In this document: one piece after another, positions 1 to 11,769 of the stretch
How positions within the stretch are numbered: the stretch's first letter is position 1
Layout of the letters: each line of letters opens with the position of its first letter
Assembly: GCA_030141605.1 (NCBI GenBank)
Contig: JAQGDQ010000090.1
Location: forward strand, 1-64,000
Source: Tubiluchus corallicola
Lineage: Eukaryota > Priapulida > Priapulimorpha > Priapulimorphida > Tubiluchidae
Length of the DNA stretch: 64,000 nucleotides
Direction: 5' to 3'
Position numbers and translations under genes: made by a program
The notes under the pieces: model-generated
Seen by the model: only the letters and a program-made list of their open reading frames with translations
Databases searched by the model: none
What the model was told of the DNA's origin: nothing

Positions 1-454
1 TGTTTAGGAATCTGACTTTGGGCAGTTCCTTTCACTGTTATGCCGAATTATTTTGCTGGTTTAGGAAGGATGTACATGCATCTGACTGTGACTATGAAAA
101 CATTGAAAACAATGAATTGCACTATGCGGGAAAAAAATTTTTTGACAAGTTTTTTTCTGGGGGAGTTGTTTTTTCTGGGAAATGTATTTTTTTGTGAAAA
201 AAGATTTTCTGGGAAACACTTTTTCTGAGAAACGTAGCTAAACTGAAAAATGGGCATTGCCTTTGCACTGAAAAAAATTAACGTGGCGTGATCATTCAAG
301 GATACTGTGATGTTATTTCTGTATTGCACTTGTAGGCTAAATTTTTTTCGCTATCTTCACCATTTGCCTGTTTAACGATTACCATGTAACTTATAAAGCT
401 ATGAAGTTTTTGTAAGAAAAGAAATAATCATTTTCCTGAGTATGAAAATATATG

Positions 455-687
455 CAGCTATATGGACCCAGCTATGCAAATGTTGCAAAAATATATCATG
501 TAACAAATATTCGAGATGAGTTTGAGCGAATTAGAGAGTGGCTTCGTCTGAAGGGACCCCATAATTTTATTGGCCTATGGGCTCAAGAGCTCATAATCTG
601 GTCCTGCCCAAAAGGCTGCACCCAAATGTTACGTACGCTGCCCCATGACAGCCTTTGTAGAGTCTTTTTTCAGAACTATTCATTCTG
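455..687 (+). CDS. Probable 3' terminal exon of an unrecognised gene
   Basis: After a possible acceptor (tatgcag) an open frame of about 77 codons runs to TGA at 685-687, followed 25 bases later by AATAAA at 712-717. The composition is protein-like: a charged amphipathic stretch (DEFERIREWLRLKGPHNF), then a hydrophobic Trp/Cys-rich part (LWAQELIIWSCPKGC) and a short tail. I do not recognise the family. The start is either an internal Met at 452 or an acceptor from an exon left of the window. The next gene to the right has its own last exons, so this is more likely the end of a separate upstream gene than part of it. It could still be a chance ORF. Confidence 0.45.
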
Positions 688-711
688 ATTATATCCATTA
701 TTATTATCATA

Positions 712-717
712 AATAAA
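712..717 (+). terminator. Poly(A) signal AATAAA
   Basis: A canonical hexamer lies 25 bases after the stop codon of the candidate terminal exon ending at 687, which supports that exon being real. Confidence 0.4.
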
Positions 718-1175
718 AGTGGTTGAAATATGTGCCTATGCAAATTTTTTTGCCATGTTTTACCTCAGATGTATTACGAAATTTACATGTGATTTGAACT
801 AGTAATTTTTCATGTGGGTCCATAGAAATTCATAAGCTAGAGATTTAGTTAGCTGCTTAGTAAAAAATTAATGCCAGGCACTAATACATTACAATTTACA
901 GTCAATTTGCTAAATGATCTTCACTGTTGTTAGTATATTTTATTAAGGATATCGCGGTTCTGTCATTGCAGAGAACATAGCCTTATAGCTTCAAACGCTG
1001 TAGAGATAATTCCTCATTTTATTTTGTTTGTAAACTATTGTTAAAATTGTAGACATTGAAAAACCATTTTGTATTTAGCAAAGAAGTATAATAGTTATAA
1101 TTAACACGATGGTCACAGTTTTAACAAATAATGGTAATGTTTCATAAAACACTTACACCCAGTTTTCTTTTGCAG

Positions 1176-3610
1176 CCTAAACCAAAACCTTGTATAAAAA
1201 CTCACGCTATAGATGTTAAAAACCGCCTTGTTTACGAGCACAACTATATTGCTGATAAGAACGGTGCATCGGAAATAGACGCCCTGGTTAGCAATGCTAT
1301 CCCAGTTAGCATCAAAGGGCATAAAATGGTAAGTAATACTCACAGCTCAGGATTAGTAAAGCTCACTAATGGAGCGTTATAACTGAAAGGGAGTTATTAT
1401 GAGACAGGAAATATGAAACCACAAGTTACTTAAATTTCTAGTTTAATGCATTATCCTTTCTGTAATTGAAAAGCATTCTTTTGATTAAATGGTGACTTCT
1501 GTCAAGTTAATGAAATGTTTGGTGCTTATTTCAGCTTAAAGCCCAAGATTAAGGTACAAGATTTTTGTTGTCCATTTTGCACTTACTGACTAGAGTTTGT
1601 TCTTGAAAAGATGAACTTTAAACTCTGTCACTTACATAAATTTAAAAGTAGCAATTGCAATGGATTATTGTCTTATAATTAATAAGAAACTGAATTAAAC
1701 TCTGTTCATGCATTTTCACTTTGTAAAAATTAAGTAGAGGATTTTGATTCATTCAGACTCCATTTACTTCAGACTTATAATGTTTTTATCTATATTCTGA
1801 CTGTGACTGCAGCAGCTGTGGACAGAGCCATCTTCTGGTCGTGTACTTTTGCAAAATGAGGACTCCCAGCAACCAACTCAATCCACTGTTATCAATTCTA
1901 CTGCAAACGATGTTTCAAAAACACAGGGTTCGAATGCTGGTACTACGGATGAGATTTTTTCTCATTTATGGGGTAAAAGTAAGTGATTTATTTTTATTTT
2001 TATTTTTTAGGAATTGTTTAAGTTATTTTTAGAAACGTAATACACGGAACATCTGGCAATCAATATTCCCTTAATATTAACATTGGAGTGTGTCGAGAAA
2101 AATTGATTTTCTGCACAACTCACCAAAAGTTTACCGTGCAGAAATCACTTAATTTTTTTCTGCATTTTATCATTATGTTTTGAACTTTTTGGCAAAAATG
2201 AATTTGTTTTCACTCCAACCTCTCCCTTGCAATGGTTTGAATTATTACAAAGCTATTGAGTGTGAGCATTGAATACCAAGTATAAAAGTGCCTGCCGATA
2301 ATGGTTTCGTGATTTACCACCTCAGCAGGAGTTTGGACCTGACTTGAATGTGGGTCAAGTATACTGGTAAATTTTTCACATTTTCTGGCATTTCTATGCT
2401 TATTTACATTACTTCTTGGTAATCGGGGATTCAGCACCATGGCCAACAGTTTGCAACACGTTGTAGTAAAGCTATTCCTTCTTTGTATTCTTTTGCCAGA
2501 CAGTTATTTATGATTTGAATTGTTCCTTTGCATTCATTTTGCATTGTTTCACATTCGTTTTAATTCACAGGCAAAGTCGATCCTTCTTCAGGACACACTT
2601 CATCCCCTTCAAAGAATACCACGTCTCCGCAGCAGCAGATGTCCATCAGAAAACGGAGCACGAAGAAAAAACAAACTATAGCAAAAGGAGTTTTACGGTT
2701 GCCAAAAGATCAGAGCGATGACTTCACTGTAGCAACTAAAATTTTGAGTGACGTTTATACAAAGGATGCCATTCCCACTGACTATGCCTCGTCAGATCAT
2801 GTTCTGGTTATCACAGCAGACTTCAAGTCAAAACGTAAAAAAACGGAAAAGACTCAAAAATTTGTGTTCATGAGCACTAGTAAAGAGCAAGCTGAACAGT
2901 TAAATTTAGAAACTGATAAATGTATTGCTGAAAATGGTACTTCGGGTGCTAGTAATGTAGATGTAAATGCAAGTTTGCATGGAGGTGTGGTAAATGCGAC
3001 TGAAGCTCAAACTGATTCCATGATTGATGCATCTAATAACGTTATTGATTTAGCAGATATTGATCGGAGCGATGAAATAGTGATTACATCCGAAGTTCCT
3101 AGTGATTCATTGGCTTATTTCTTTAGTAATGATATTGACACAGGGCAGTTACATTCCACTGAAAATATAGTTACTGTGAGTGATTTAGCTGATCCTATGC
3201 TTGACACACTTGTTCAAAATGCTAGTTTGCAGGAGGACGTACCAGTTATTAATCCTTTACCAATCACAACAACAATTGTTTCAACACAAAACAAAATGCC
3301 AGAGCAACCATTGGAGGAAACACAAATGGAAACAGGAGGCATAGAAGTTCTTAGTGACTACGATTTTGATGTAAGAGATTCTAAGGATTTGTACGAAGAT
3401 CGAAATCATAGCAGTGTGGTAACATCCAAGTCTGCTGCTAGTTGTATGACTGACTTGTCTACAAATGACATTGATTTATTAGAATCAGAATGCAAGTCCT
3501 TACGAGCTCAGAATCGTAGTTTGCAGGCGGAATTACGTGAGTTACGTACTATATTATTTGCATCTAGCTGTGTGAAATTAAACTACGTTAACTTGAACAG
3601 TTGTTCTTGA
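1176..3610 (+). CDS. Unrecognised nuclear-type protein with C-terminal coiled coil (last three exons)
   Basis: Three exons join without breaking frame: 1176-1328 (acceptor tgcag, donor GTAAGT, phase 0), 1813-1978 (donor GTAAGTG, phase 1) and 2571-3610 (acceptor cacag, stop TGA). They give 452 residues, and the N-terminus is missing upstream. The first exon encodes a compact conserved-looking block (KTHAIDVKNRLVYEHNYIAD...). The last exon opens with a Ser/Thr/Pro/Gln linker, then two basic clusters (RKRSTKKKQ and KSKRKKTEK) that look like nuclear localisation signals. A long acidic, Asp/Ser/Thr-rich region follows, and the protein ends in a heptad-like coiled coil (LLESECKSLRAQNRSLQAEL). This layout suggests a transcription-associated nuclear protein, but I recognise no family and assign no function. 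The 1813 acceptor is a NAGNAG (agcag), so one Gln may be alternatively included. Confidence 0.75.
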
Positions 3611-3702
3611 TTATTTGCAGTAGTCACATTAAATAGCTGTATTTACCGACAAGCAAATTTGGATGCAGAATTTTAAGACAATATTTCCAAGTTTTATTGG
3701 TA

Positions 3703-3708
3703 AATAAA
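3703..3708 (+). terminator. Poly(A) signal AATAAA
   Basis: The hexamer lies 93 bases past the TGA at 3610 of the unrecognised nuclear-type gene, a normal 3' UTR length for this window. Confidence 0.55.
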
Positions 3709-5311
3709 ATAACTATATATAGTATAGTCTGGATATTGTATTCTGATACAGTACATTGAAATTTTATACAAATTATAGGGCAGTAGCTGTCATATTTGTA
3801 ATGATAGAAATTGTGAAAGCTGTGCGGACACTCCAGTGCAGAACCACTGTTATACCTGATGAGAAATGAATTAGCAATTATTTATAATATAATTTGAGGG
3901 GATTTAATGTTAATTTGTTGCAAATGTTGTACTGAAATTTACTTCGAACATAACAGGCAGACTTACCTCTGCTATTTCATGATACTTTAGAGAAATTGAG
4001 TTTTCCTTGTGAGAAAGTAACAAAGCTGTTCGCACATAATCTTGCAATGTGTGTTAGTTGATAAGTGCTTGCACATAATTATTGATAGAGTTTTTGAATT
4101 ATAATTTTTAAACAATTGTTTTGAATTTTAAAATTTTATTCTGCTGATTTTCAATTAATTTGTGACCTCAACAATTTAGTTTCAATTATAAAATGCATGT
4201 AACAAGTAGTAAATTTTGAAACCATAATTATTTGAAACTGGCTACATAAAAGAGCAGCAACTAGATCTATAATGAAAAATTGCTGCAAAATAGGAATTTT
4301 CAAAATGCATTCCAGTATTAATTGTTTTTGTGCTTGTTTTTGTAAATTCTGTTCCTCAAAAATGTTCAGTAGCAGGGAGGATATATGGCATAAATGTAAA
4401 GAATTGTACATTTTGTAACAAGTTTAAACAATTTGGCATGTTGTTAGATATGACCATAAGGATTCTAAAAACCATCGCAAGAAAGTTGGAGGCGACCTTT
4501 GATGACCTGTTTTCACAAAATTCAATATGGGCGCTGTTGCATGACTTAAATTCCATATTTGTTGTCTTGTTTGCACTACATAATTATATAATATGCAAAA
4601 TTTTAGGTTTTGTCGTAAAAAATATGTGTTAGAGTGTAAATTTTGCCTTTTAAAATAATTTTTGAAGTCATAAGCTTATTTTTGACATTTACAAATATTT
4701 AAACTTCGGGACTTAGTAACTTAATCAAGAGAATATCAAATGGGAAACTGACAGAGATAAATGTATATACCTCATCTAAAAAACACAAACAATGTGCGAC
4801 ATTAATATAAAAATTGAAAATGCAGAACTGTAGACACGTGAAATGATAATACAATAGGAGAATGTATGTATAATGTATAAATATGTATGTTACAGAATGT
4901 GTACTGTATAATGTATACTATACTGTTACAGGCACATAAAATTGAAAAGAAGTAAAATGCAAAAACGTACTGGTTATACATAGAAATAATGTTACAATGA
5001 AATGTTGCAATGAAGTGAAAATTATAGGTATGCTGAACATAATCAGACAGTGCAGCACATTGTAAATTATTTAAATAAGAGTTTAGTGAATGAATTAAGA
5101 AAGTTTAGGCCTATTAAATAGGGAGCTGACTGAGATATATTCAAATAGCCTAACATAAAGGATATGCAATATCAACATAAAATTTGAATGTAGAACTACA
5201 TATTGTATAAGACAAAGAACATATAAACATTGACTTGGTAACACACACAGATAATTTATTTAACAGATATAATAGATAAATCTATATAAAAAATATTATA
5301 TATATGTAGAT
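3709..5311. other. Gene-free AT-rich stretch
   Basis: I see no convincing exon here. The sequence is AT-rich with TATA/TGTA-rich runs around 4860-4930 and many stops in all frames. The short ORFs at 4151-4632 have low-complexity composition and no splice context. Confidence 0.5.
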
Positions 5312-5657
5312 GGGTAATATGAAGCATATTACCAGTATGTTCATCCTATAAGGCATAATGGCATAGTTGTCAAGAAACTAGATTCAATTCGTACAGAAAG
5401 GTCCAGTGTCTGTGATGGAGGGTCTTCTCCATTGCTGTCATGAGTAAGGTGACTAGTAAGTGTTAATTAAGGCAGTATCTATATATGTTCTATATGGTAA
5501 ATATGAAGCATATACCTCAAGTATGTTCATCAGTGTAAGGCACAATGGTATAGTTGTCAAGAAACTGGATTTTAGTTCCCTCAGAAAAATCCAGTGTCAG
5601 TGGTGGAGGATCTTCTCCATTATTGTCATAGTGACTAGTCAGTATTGAGGCAGTACC
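5312..5657. repeat. Two-copy tandem duplication, about 184-bp period
   Basis: Copy 1 begins at 5312 (ggtaatatgaagcatat) and ends near 5479; copy 2 begins at 5496 (ggtaaatatgaagcatat) and ends near 5657 (ggcagtacc). They share long blocks such as agttgtcaagaaact and ggtcttctccatt, with substitutions and small indels. On the minus strand copy 2 is coding-like. Confidence 0.8.
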
Positions 5658-5691
5658 ATGGAGTTCCTCATATCTACCTGACTCGTCAAAA
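5517..5691 (-). CDS. Possible minus-strand terminal exon, unrecognised
   Basis: Reading the minus strand from an acceptor-like site (ctgcggacag), a frame of 57 codons plus TGA runs from 5691 down to 5517. It is acidic and polar (FDESGRYEELHG..., then NNGEDPPPLTLDFSEGTK), which looks like a C-terminal tail rather than random AT-rich translation. The left-hand tandem copy (5312-5479) carries a diverged version that keeps SNGEDPP before its own stop. A TTTATT (minus AATAAA) lies near 5255. No upstream exon is certain; a frame with GIFNTLSVSISHN lies at about 5740-5870 on the same strand. It could be a gene tail, a pseudogene or a transposon fragment. Confidence 0.3.
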
Positions 5692-5956
5692 CTGTCCGCA
5701 GCACAGGTTGAAAATACTTTTCATTTAGTGTTTGAGGACACGTCTACTCGTTGTGTCGGTCCATTTTTTGACTCGGCTTTGGTAAAACATTTCCTCGCTT
5801 CCAAGCCATTATATCAAGTCGATTATGTGATATGGAAACACTCAGCGTGTTGAAAATGCCAATAATCTCCTCCTGCCCATAATTGACATGGAAGTTTCAC
5901 TCAAAGAGGAAAAGAAGTTTCTTTTCCCAGACTGATAGAAATTGAGAGCCTGGCTG

Positions 5957-6342
5957 CAGGGGCGGAACTAGGGGGGGAGCGAGGGGGGGTCGCCCCCCTT
6001 GTCAAAATTTGCGCCCCCCTGCAAAATCGGACAAATATTTTTTTTTGCAGTGAAAAATTGGTAGCTTCAGCGTATTATTTTCTTAAAACTTGTGTGTGAT
6101 AAATTTCTGTAAATAACAATTTAGTAAGAGGCACGTTAATAACGTTAGGTTAACTGAGAGTTAATTTTCTCATTATTGCTCTGTCCGCTACGCCGTCCTA
6201 CACACGCTAATTATATGCCTGCATGCAGTATAAAAGGGGTTAAAATTGGCTTAACCATTATTTAACCACTTCGGATACCTCGCCCCCCCCCAGAAAATTT
6301 TTGCGCCCCCCCCCTTGCTTGCCACATCTAGTTCCGGCCCTG
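5957..6342. mobile_element. 386-bp hAT-like MITE with 8-bp target duplication
   Basis: The ends are inverted repeats: left CAGGGGCGGAACTAG, right CTAGTTCCGGCCCTG (reverse complement CAGGGCCGGAACTAG). The direct 8-bp sequence CCTGGCTG flanks it on both sides, at 5949-5956 and 6343-6350. CAGGG-type ends with 8-bp duplications are typical of the hAT superfamily. The interior has no ORF and carries G-runs near the left end and C-runs near the right end, so the ends can fold on each other. It is non-autonomous. Confidence 0.88.
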
Positions 6343-6675
6343 CCTGGCTGGCTGTATTACTACATATCAGCTGGGAGATTCAGCTAGAAGATATGCCACT
6401 TTATTTCTAGCTTTGATTGTGTCAGGACAATTGTCTATTGGTTCTTCTGTAGAGCTTAATCCTTGAACTTCCGATGGATCATAAAGGGGTTAGTAATTAA
6501 TTCACATAAACAGTTTGAGCTCAATGACCCATTAAAAGGCACTTTTGATAAAAGTTATGCTGGAAAGTCATTTGTATGCCACACTCACGAATATGTCCAA
6601 TGCTGGTGTGTTTTTCGTGTTTTGTATATTTTTAGTAACCAAGTCAGGGTCATCAAGGTTAGTGGGAGTTTGAAG

Positions 6676-6895
6676 TTAAGGCCTTGTCTGTGAAAAACTT
6701 GTTAAAATGTCTGCCACTTTTTTGCGTGAAGTTACCCAAGAATTATTTATTATAGCGATGTTTTCATCGTGTTGACATTTGCTACTCAGCAGTGGCTTAA
6801 TGGTTGACCAAAAGTTTTTGTGATTTTGACCTTGACTGCAACGCTCTCTAAAACACTGCCTCATGGATTTTAGTCCTATTATTGCGAGAAATACG
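6676..6895 (-). pseudogene. LINE ORF2 fragment upstream of the RT domain
   Basis: The minus-strand frame reads IIGLKSMRQCFRERC, then NFWSTIKPLLSSK and a segment ending KKVADILTSF. This matches the linker between the endonuclease and reverse transcriptase of APE-type non-LTR retrotransposons, whose usual form is K-S-x-x-x-x-F-x-x-R-C ... F-W-x-T-I-K-P-F-L-S. It ends at a stop at 6676. Neighbouring minus-strand sequence up to about 7140 may be further decayed element, but I could not place it. Confidence 0.6.
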
Positions 6896-7142
6896 ATAGT
6901 AGAAAAAACACCCCATGTTTACTGTCTGAGGAAAACCATTTTCAAGAAATTTGTTCAAATCGTTTTCTAAGGTTTCATATTTTGTGATGGCATTCGTTGT
7001 TGTATCATGGATATCTCAATTCTTTGTTGGTTCTTCTTTTTTGTTGACAGTAAAACAACGTAAAGCATTGCTAATGGATTTTCTTGTAAAAAACTGCTTT
7101 GGAACTCTTGTTTTTACGACTATTTGTATGAAACTGTGTTAA

Positions 7143-9288
7143 AGTATTTACTGCGATATGTATAACGTAAGACTACAAAAGGTGTTGTTGCATTAGGGCT
7201 ATTATCGACACATATAACTTTGAAAATAATCTGGTAAGACAAGAAACTCGTGTATGTTTATGACAATTTAAAATTGAACTAAAGAAGTTACTGCAATACT
7301 TTCATCACACCGCTACCAAAAGTATGGCTGCATTAGTCCTAATATAGTGACGTATCTCTTTGAGAATAACATTGTAATACGGAATATTCCCCCAAAATTA
7401 GTTTTTGGTTTCGTACCTCATGGAAAAACTGACATTATACATTTATCTACTGCTTATATGTGATGAGATATCAATGTTATTACTTCACACAATGGCCGTA
7501 CTGACTTTTGTGCATCCAGGTCACGAAAGGCCAGCCACAGCTTGCTCATGATGAATTTTGAAAATGTTAAACCCAAACCTACTTGCATGCCAAATTACAA
7601 AAACTTGGCACCATGCATGGTTCTCATGAATTCCTTTTTCGCTAAAGCTTTTCTCTGGTTTTCTTATGCAAAATGATAAAACCGGGTGGGCACGTGTCAC
7701 CTGGGCAGGAGACATTTGGGTATACCAATGAAATTTAATCTCCCTGATTTATTTCGTTTTCATTAAATTTTTGATGACTCATTATCACAAACTCTTACAA
7801 ACCCTAACTCTTACAAATACTTTTAAAATCCATCACTTTGCTAAATTTTACAGTAATATATGACGTGTCAACGAGAACCAGTCAGTTGACTTTGAACGTG
7901 ATGGTTTTCTACTGTCAGTATTATGTGTAGCTTTTAAAATGAACGAGAAATCCCTGGAAGTTTACGTAAGCATTTTATTGATACTATAATAGTTGTTTCT
8001 AATTTTAATTACACGATCTTACTCACAAAAATAATTACTTTTTCTTACAAAAACTTAAGGTATTTTTTAAATTACGTGCATGGCCAACATTAATCAGACA
8101 ATCTACGAGGATTCTGTATTTTACATCGAATAGAATGCTGTATTCTTCTTATGATTATATATAAAAATATGTTTATCCAAAAATGTATTATTTCATGATG
8201 GAGTTATGTTGGACGTAATATCGCCACGCGCCCAAGTGTCTGGCGCCCGAACGGCCGAGAAATTACGCTAGCTGGAAATATGCTAGAGGCACTTAGAAAT
8301 TAGAGTTTATTCAATATTTCAATTTTGTTTTTTCTATTATTTCGAAAGTGATAAACCATTACTTTGAGTACTGTAAGGAACTTTCCTGGTGTCTCAATGT
8401 TGCTTTATGTTACAGTAACTGTGCACAAGTATTCACTGATTTGGCTGCTTAAAGTTAGTGACTTGTGCGCTACGATTGCTCTGATTATTTTTTCAAACTT
8501 TACAAAATGTTATCCAAACTTGTTTCAAATGACCTGTCGTGAAAATGGCTGCGTCTAACGGTCATCGCGGGAGTTTAAATTTACATGTTTTATATTGCCG
8601 ATTGAAGTCCTGCACGCAAAAAGGCAGCATGTAAGTGATATAAAATTTCAAATCGAATTTTTTATGAATGGTTCTCTTGTGCTTTGATATGTGCTTGTAA
8701 TTCATTTGTTAGTAGTGTAAATTTTTAGCTTCTTGCAATTGTTATTGTTTTATGTAATTTTCTTATGTCTGGTTTCTTTGACATTTGTTATAATTATTAA
8801 AATTAAATTTTTTATTTCATTTTTGCTATTATTTTTGTTAAAATTATTCAAAAATACTCTTGCTTTAAGTAAGATGTGTAAGACAATTTTAATAAAATTT
8901 GGCCAGTGTCAATGCCATGCTGCAATCTAGTTATCCTTCCGTCTTCCCGTGTTCGTGCTATTTACTTTTGGTTCCATGACCATGGTAGACAGACCATGTA
9001 AAGGTTATAAGGCCAGAAGATCAAGAAATGTCAAAACACATTTTTGCTCATAGTGCCCTAATTGTAGTTAGAAGTTGTGTATTTTTCATTTTTATGTATT
9101 TTTGTCATTTATTTTGCAAGGATGATTGTGTTAATGAGAAGGTGTGTGAAATTGAGGTGTATTTTATCCTGAGGAAAGAAAAAATAGAGAAACGTAACAT
9201 TGTCACTTGCTTGGTGTTTGTAGCTAGCGTGTTGTTTCTTGTTTTCGAGATGACGCACTTCAACTCGAAATTAAACTTTATTTTAGCT
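7143..9288. other. Unassigned stretch with part of a dispersed repeat
   Basis: No splice-supported exon is visible. Part of it (about 8440-8577) is an inverted copy of a sequence at 49519-49605. The minus frame at 7521-7715 is open for 64 codons with mixed composition but has no recognisable domain. Confidence 0.4.
8440..8577 (-). repeat. Dispersed repeat, copy A
   Basis: Its reverse complement begins AAACTCCCGCGATGACCGTTA and continues with GAAACAAGTTT, TAAAGTTTGAAAAAAT, AGAGCAATCGTAG. The same blocks occur in the same order at 49519-49605 on the plus strand. The family is unknown. Confidence 0.6.
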
Positions 9289-9480
9289 GCATTGCAAATA
9301 ACTCGATTAAGCCGCTTCAAAATAGTTGTAAGCTGTTTGTGCAAACAAGAATGCATAATAGATCCACTGCAAATAACTCGATTAAGCCGCTTCAAAATAA
9401 TACATCCACTGCAAATAAGCCGCTTCAAAATAACCATGAATCTGTAGTTGTAAGCTGCTTATGCAAGTAAGAATGCTTAA
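9288..9480. repeat. Three partial tandem copies of a short repeat
   Basis: The block GCAAATAACTCGATTAAGCC plus CGCTTCAAAATA occurs at about 9290-9326 and 9367-9401, and a shortened form (GCAAATAAGCCGCTTCAAAA) at 9411-9433. A second block (gttgtaagctg...caagaatgc) occurs at about 9326-9355 and 9446-9475. The two blocks are interleaved, indicating nested local duplications. Confidence 0.65.
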
Positions 9481-9639
9481 TATATCGAGATATTAGCGTA
9501 TAGTATTGTAAGGTCTGCTGCGCTCACCTTTAAATTAGTTGTACTGGTTTTGAGGAGGTGGAAAACTTGTATAATCAATTCACACGCATTGTTGCAGTGA
9601 GGGGCACTACCTGTTTCATAGTCATGATCTAACAAAACC

Positions 9640-10245
9640 CTAGTCGCTTTTTTGTCGTTAAGCCTGTTTAACTGTGCACCTACTGATTCACTAACAGACT
9701 AAGTGATTGACTGACGCTGACTGACTGTTGCGAGCAGTGTTATACTGAACGGCTCGTTTGTTTATCTTTTACTCTTTAAAAAATTCCCAATTATTGTTTA
9801 TGTTCTTCCGATAGAGCTCCGTGAAATAAGAATTATATATTACTATTAATAATTATTTCTATTCTTCACAAAAGCTATAATCATATACTGTAGTGAAAAT
9901 ATTGCATTATTTCTGATCTATGCCTGTCCAATGTACGCCAGAGTGATAAAAACGACATTCGCTTCTGCTTACCAGTTTGTTGCGGGATATCGCCTTGTAC
10001 TGAAATTTTTCTAGTTTGACTTAATCAATGTTCTATTGTGTTTAGTTTTGATAATTAATAAACAAAATAAGGAGAATACGCATAAGTGTATTTTTTCCTT
10101 CACTGACTGTCTATCTGTGAATGACTGATTGATTTTAGTGGACAAGCTGACCAACCAGTTGACTGACTGACTAATATGTTGATAAACGATAGATCGATTA
10201 TTTTATTGACAATGGTTGACGGACTGGCTGAACGACTGACCTTCG
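9640..10245. repeat. Degenerate (GACT)n-rich patches
   Basis: Short runs of gactgactga and variants recur at about 9700-9730, 10100-10180 and 10210-10240 with non-repetitive DNA between. It looks like an old decayed tetranucleotide array. No gene is visible between 9480 and 11330. Confidence 0.4.
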
Positions 10246-11334
10246 TAAAAAGAGCATGGACTCATTTAGTACGAAACCAAATCTAATGATATTATGACTT
10301 ACACACAAGATTTACACAGTTATATATGACATTTTTTTAGTTAGCAGGATCAGCACATGAATTGTCAACTGACCAAGCAAGGAATTTGATCATATTAGCC
10401 TTTATATACGGAGAGAAATAGGGCTACATGTCAAGTTGCGATTGGTTATTTCAAAAAATCTTCGTGATAGAAATGATACATTAGTTCTGATATAATTATC
10501 ACTTATGTCGGATTGTATGATATAGTAGTGGTTATATAGTAATTAGTGAAGTTAATTACGTTATCATCTCATTTATCACCTTCATTTACATAGTTTAACA
10601 GAAAATTTTTAGTTTGTGTTCATGTTTAGCAAGATCATTGTAAACAAATCGTTGTAGATTTCAAAATTAAATTCTGTTATTTTTTTAAGTAGTACACCTG
10701 CTGAAATACATGTATACACATCTTTTCTAAGTTATAAAAAGTGGTGTTTGAAATGAAGCCATCGGTGAGAGCAATTCAAGATGACTGTCGGTTCTAATGA
10801 GGTGTCTCTGATAACACTTCAGTTCCGTTGACCATGGTATAGTAAGCCGAAGTGTAAGAAAGAGAAACCTTATAATAGCCTCTAGATATGTTTTCCATAT
10901 TAAGATAAGCACGCACTCTAAATAATAGCTTTGTCAGAACAGAACAGTAATCTTTGTCAGTATCTATAGATATAGGCATTATTTTCCAGCGTCCGTGACA
11001 AGGTTCAGGTTTTAGAAGGTGGGAGGTAAATGTTCTGTAATCACAGTAATGGTGTTTTTAATTTCTGCTCATTTAACTTACTACGAGTTATTGACGAATG
11101 AAAAACTTAGGTGTTTTTTCATGCCCACCAACTGAGAAGCTAACTAGAATAAAAATTCAGATGATCTTAAATGGGAAGTTAAAGTGCTCTGTTGTGTAAA
11201 AAGAAGCTCGCCAGCGTCAGGCGTCTGTACTTTTTAAAACAACTTAAATCATTTAACATTGCCCCTGCTGTGATGGAGAGTTTTTAGCTTTTTATCGGCA
11301 GTTTAACATCACTCTCACTGTTTACCACGCAGGG

Positions 11335-11750
11335 AGATCACAATGCTCTTCATCAGGTTGTTAAATCCGCTTCAAGAAATAACAGGAATCGAACAGCAAC
11401 CTATGGCACATTTGTAGGAAACGACGGTGGCAAAGAGAGCGCAAGTCATCATTAATGACAAATGTCATCCGGCTAACAAATTTTTTGAAATGCTCCCGTC
11501 TGAGCTCTGGCGTAGATACCATTCACTTTACGCTAAAACCACAAGGACCTTAGATTCTTTCTATTCTGTTGCAGTTCGCACTATCAATAGTGAATTTGAG
11601 TAAATTTGCAATATTCTCTGTATCATTGTGTATAGCTTATTAGCGCTTGTGTGACGACTGACTGAATGTATTTGTTGTTTTAATTTTCTTTTGTTGTAGA
11701 CCGTAGAACCGCAGAAATTTCATTGTGTTTTAATATAATGACAATAAATT
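11335..11750 (+). pseudogene. 3' end of a LINE (ORF2 C-terminus and 3' UTR)
   Basis: Two frames separated by a frameshift read NALHQVVKSASRNN and then RAQVIINDKCHPANKFFEML, followed by a YAKTTRTLDSFY segment ending TINSEFE-stop at 11603. A block of I-x-x-D-x-x-H-P-x-N-x-F-F followed by an R-rich tail is the usual C-terminus of many LINE ORF2 proteins. The 3' part holds ATGACAATAAA (signal at 11743-11748), a common LINE end, and a TTGC/TTAC simple repeat follows, as expected of a LINE tail. Confidence 0.65.
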
Positions 11751-11769
11751 GCTCGTCTATTTGTTTGCT

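Noticed and set aside
48-329. Overlapping frames at the left edge
   Set aside because: They cover a T-rich region with short ttttctggga repeats and encode low-complexity Phe/Lys strings.
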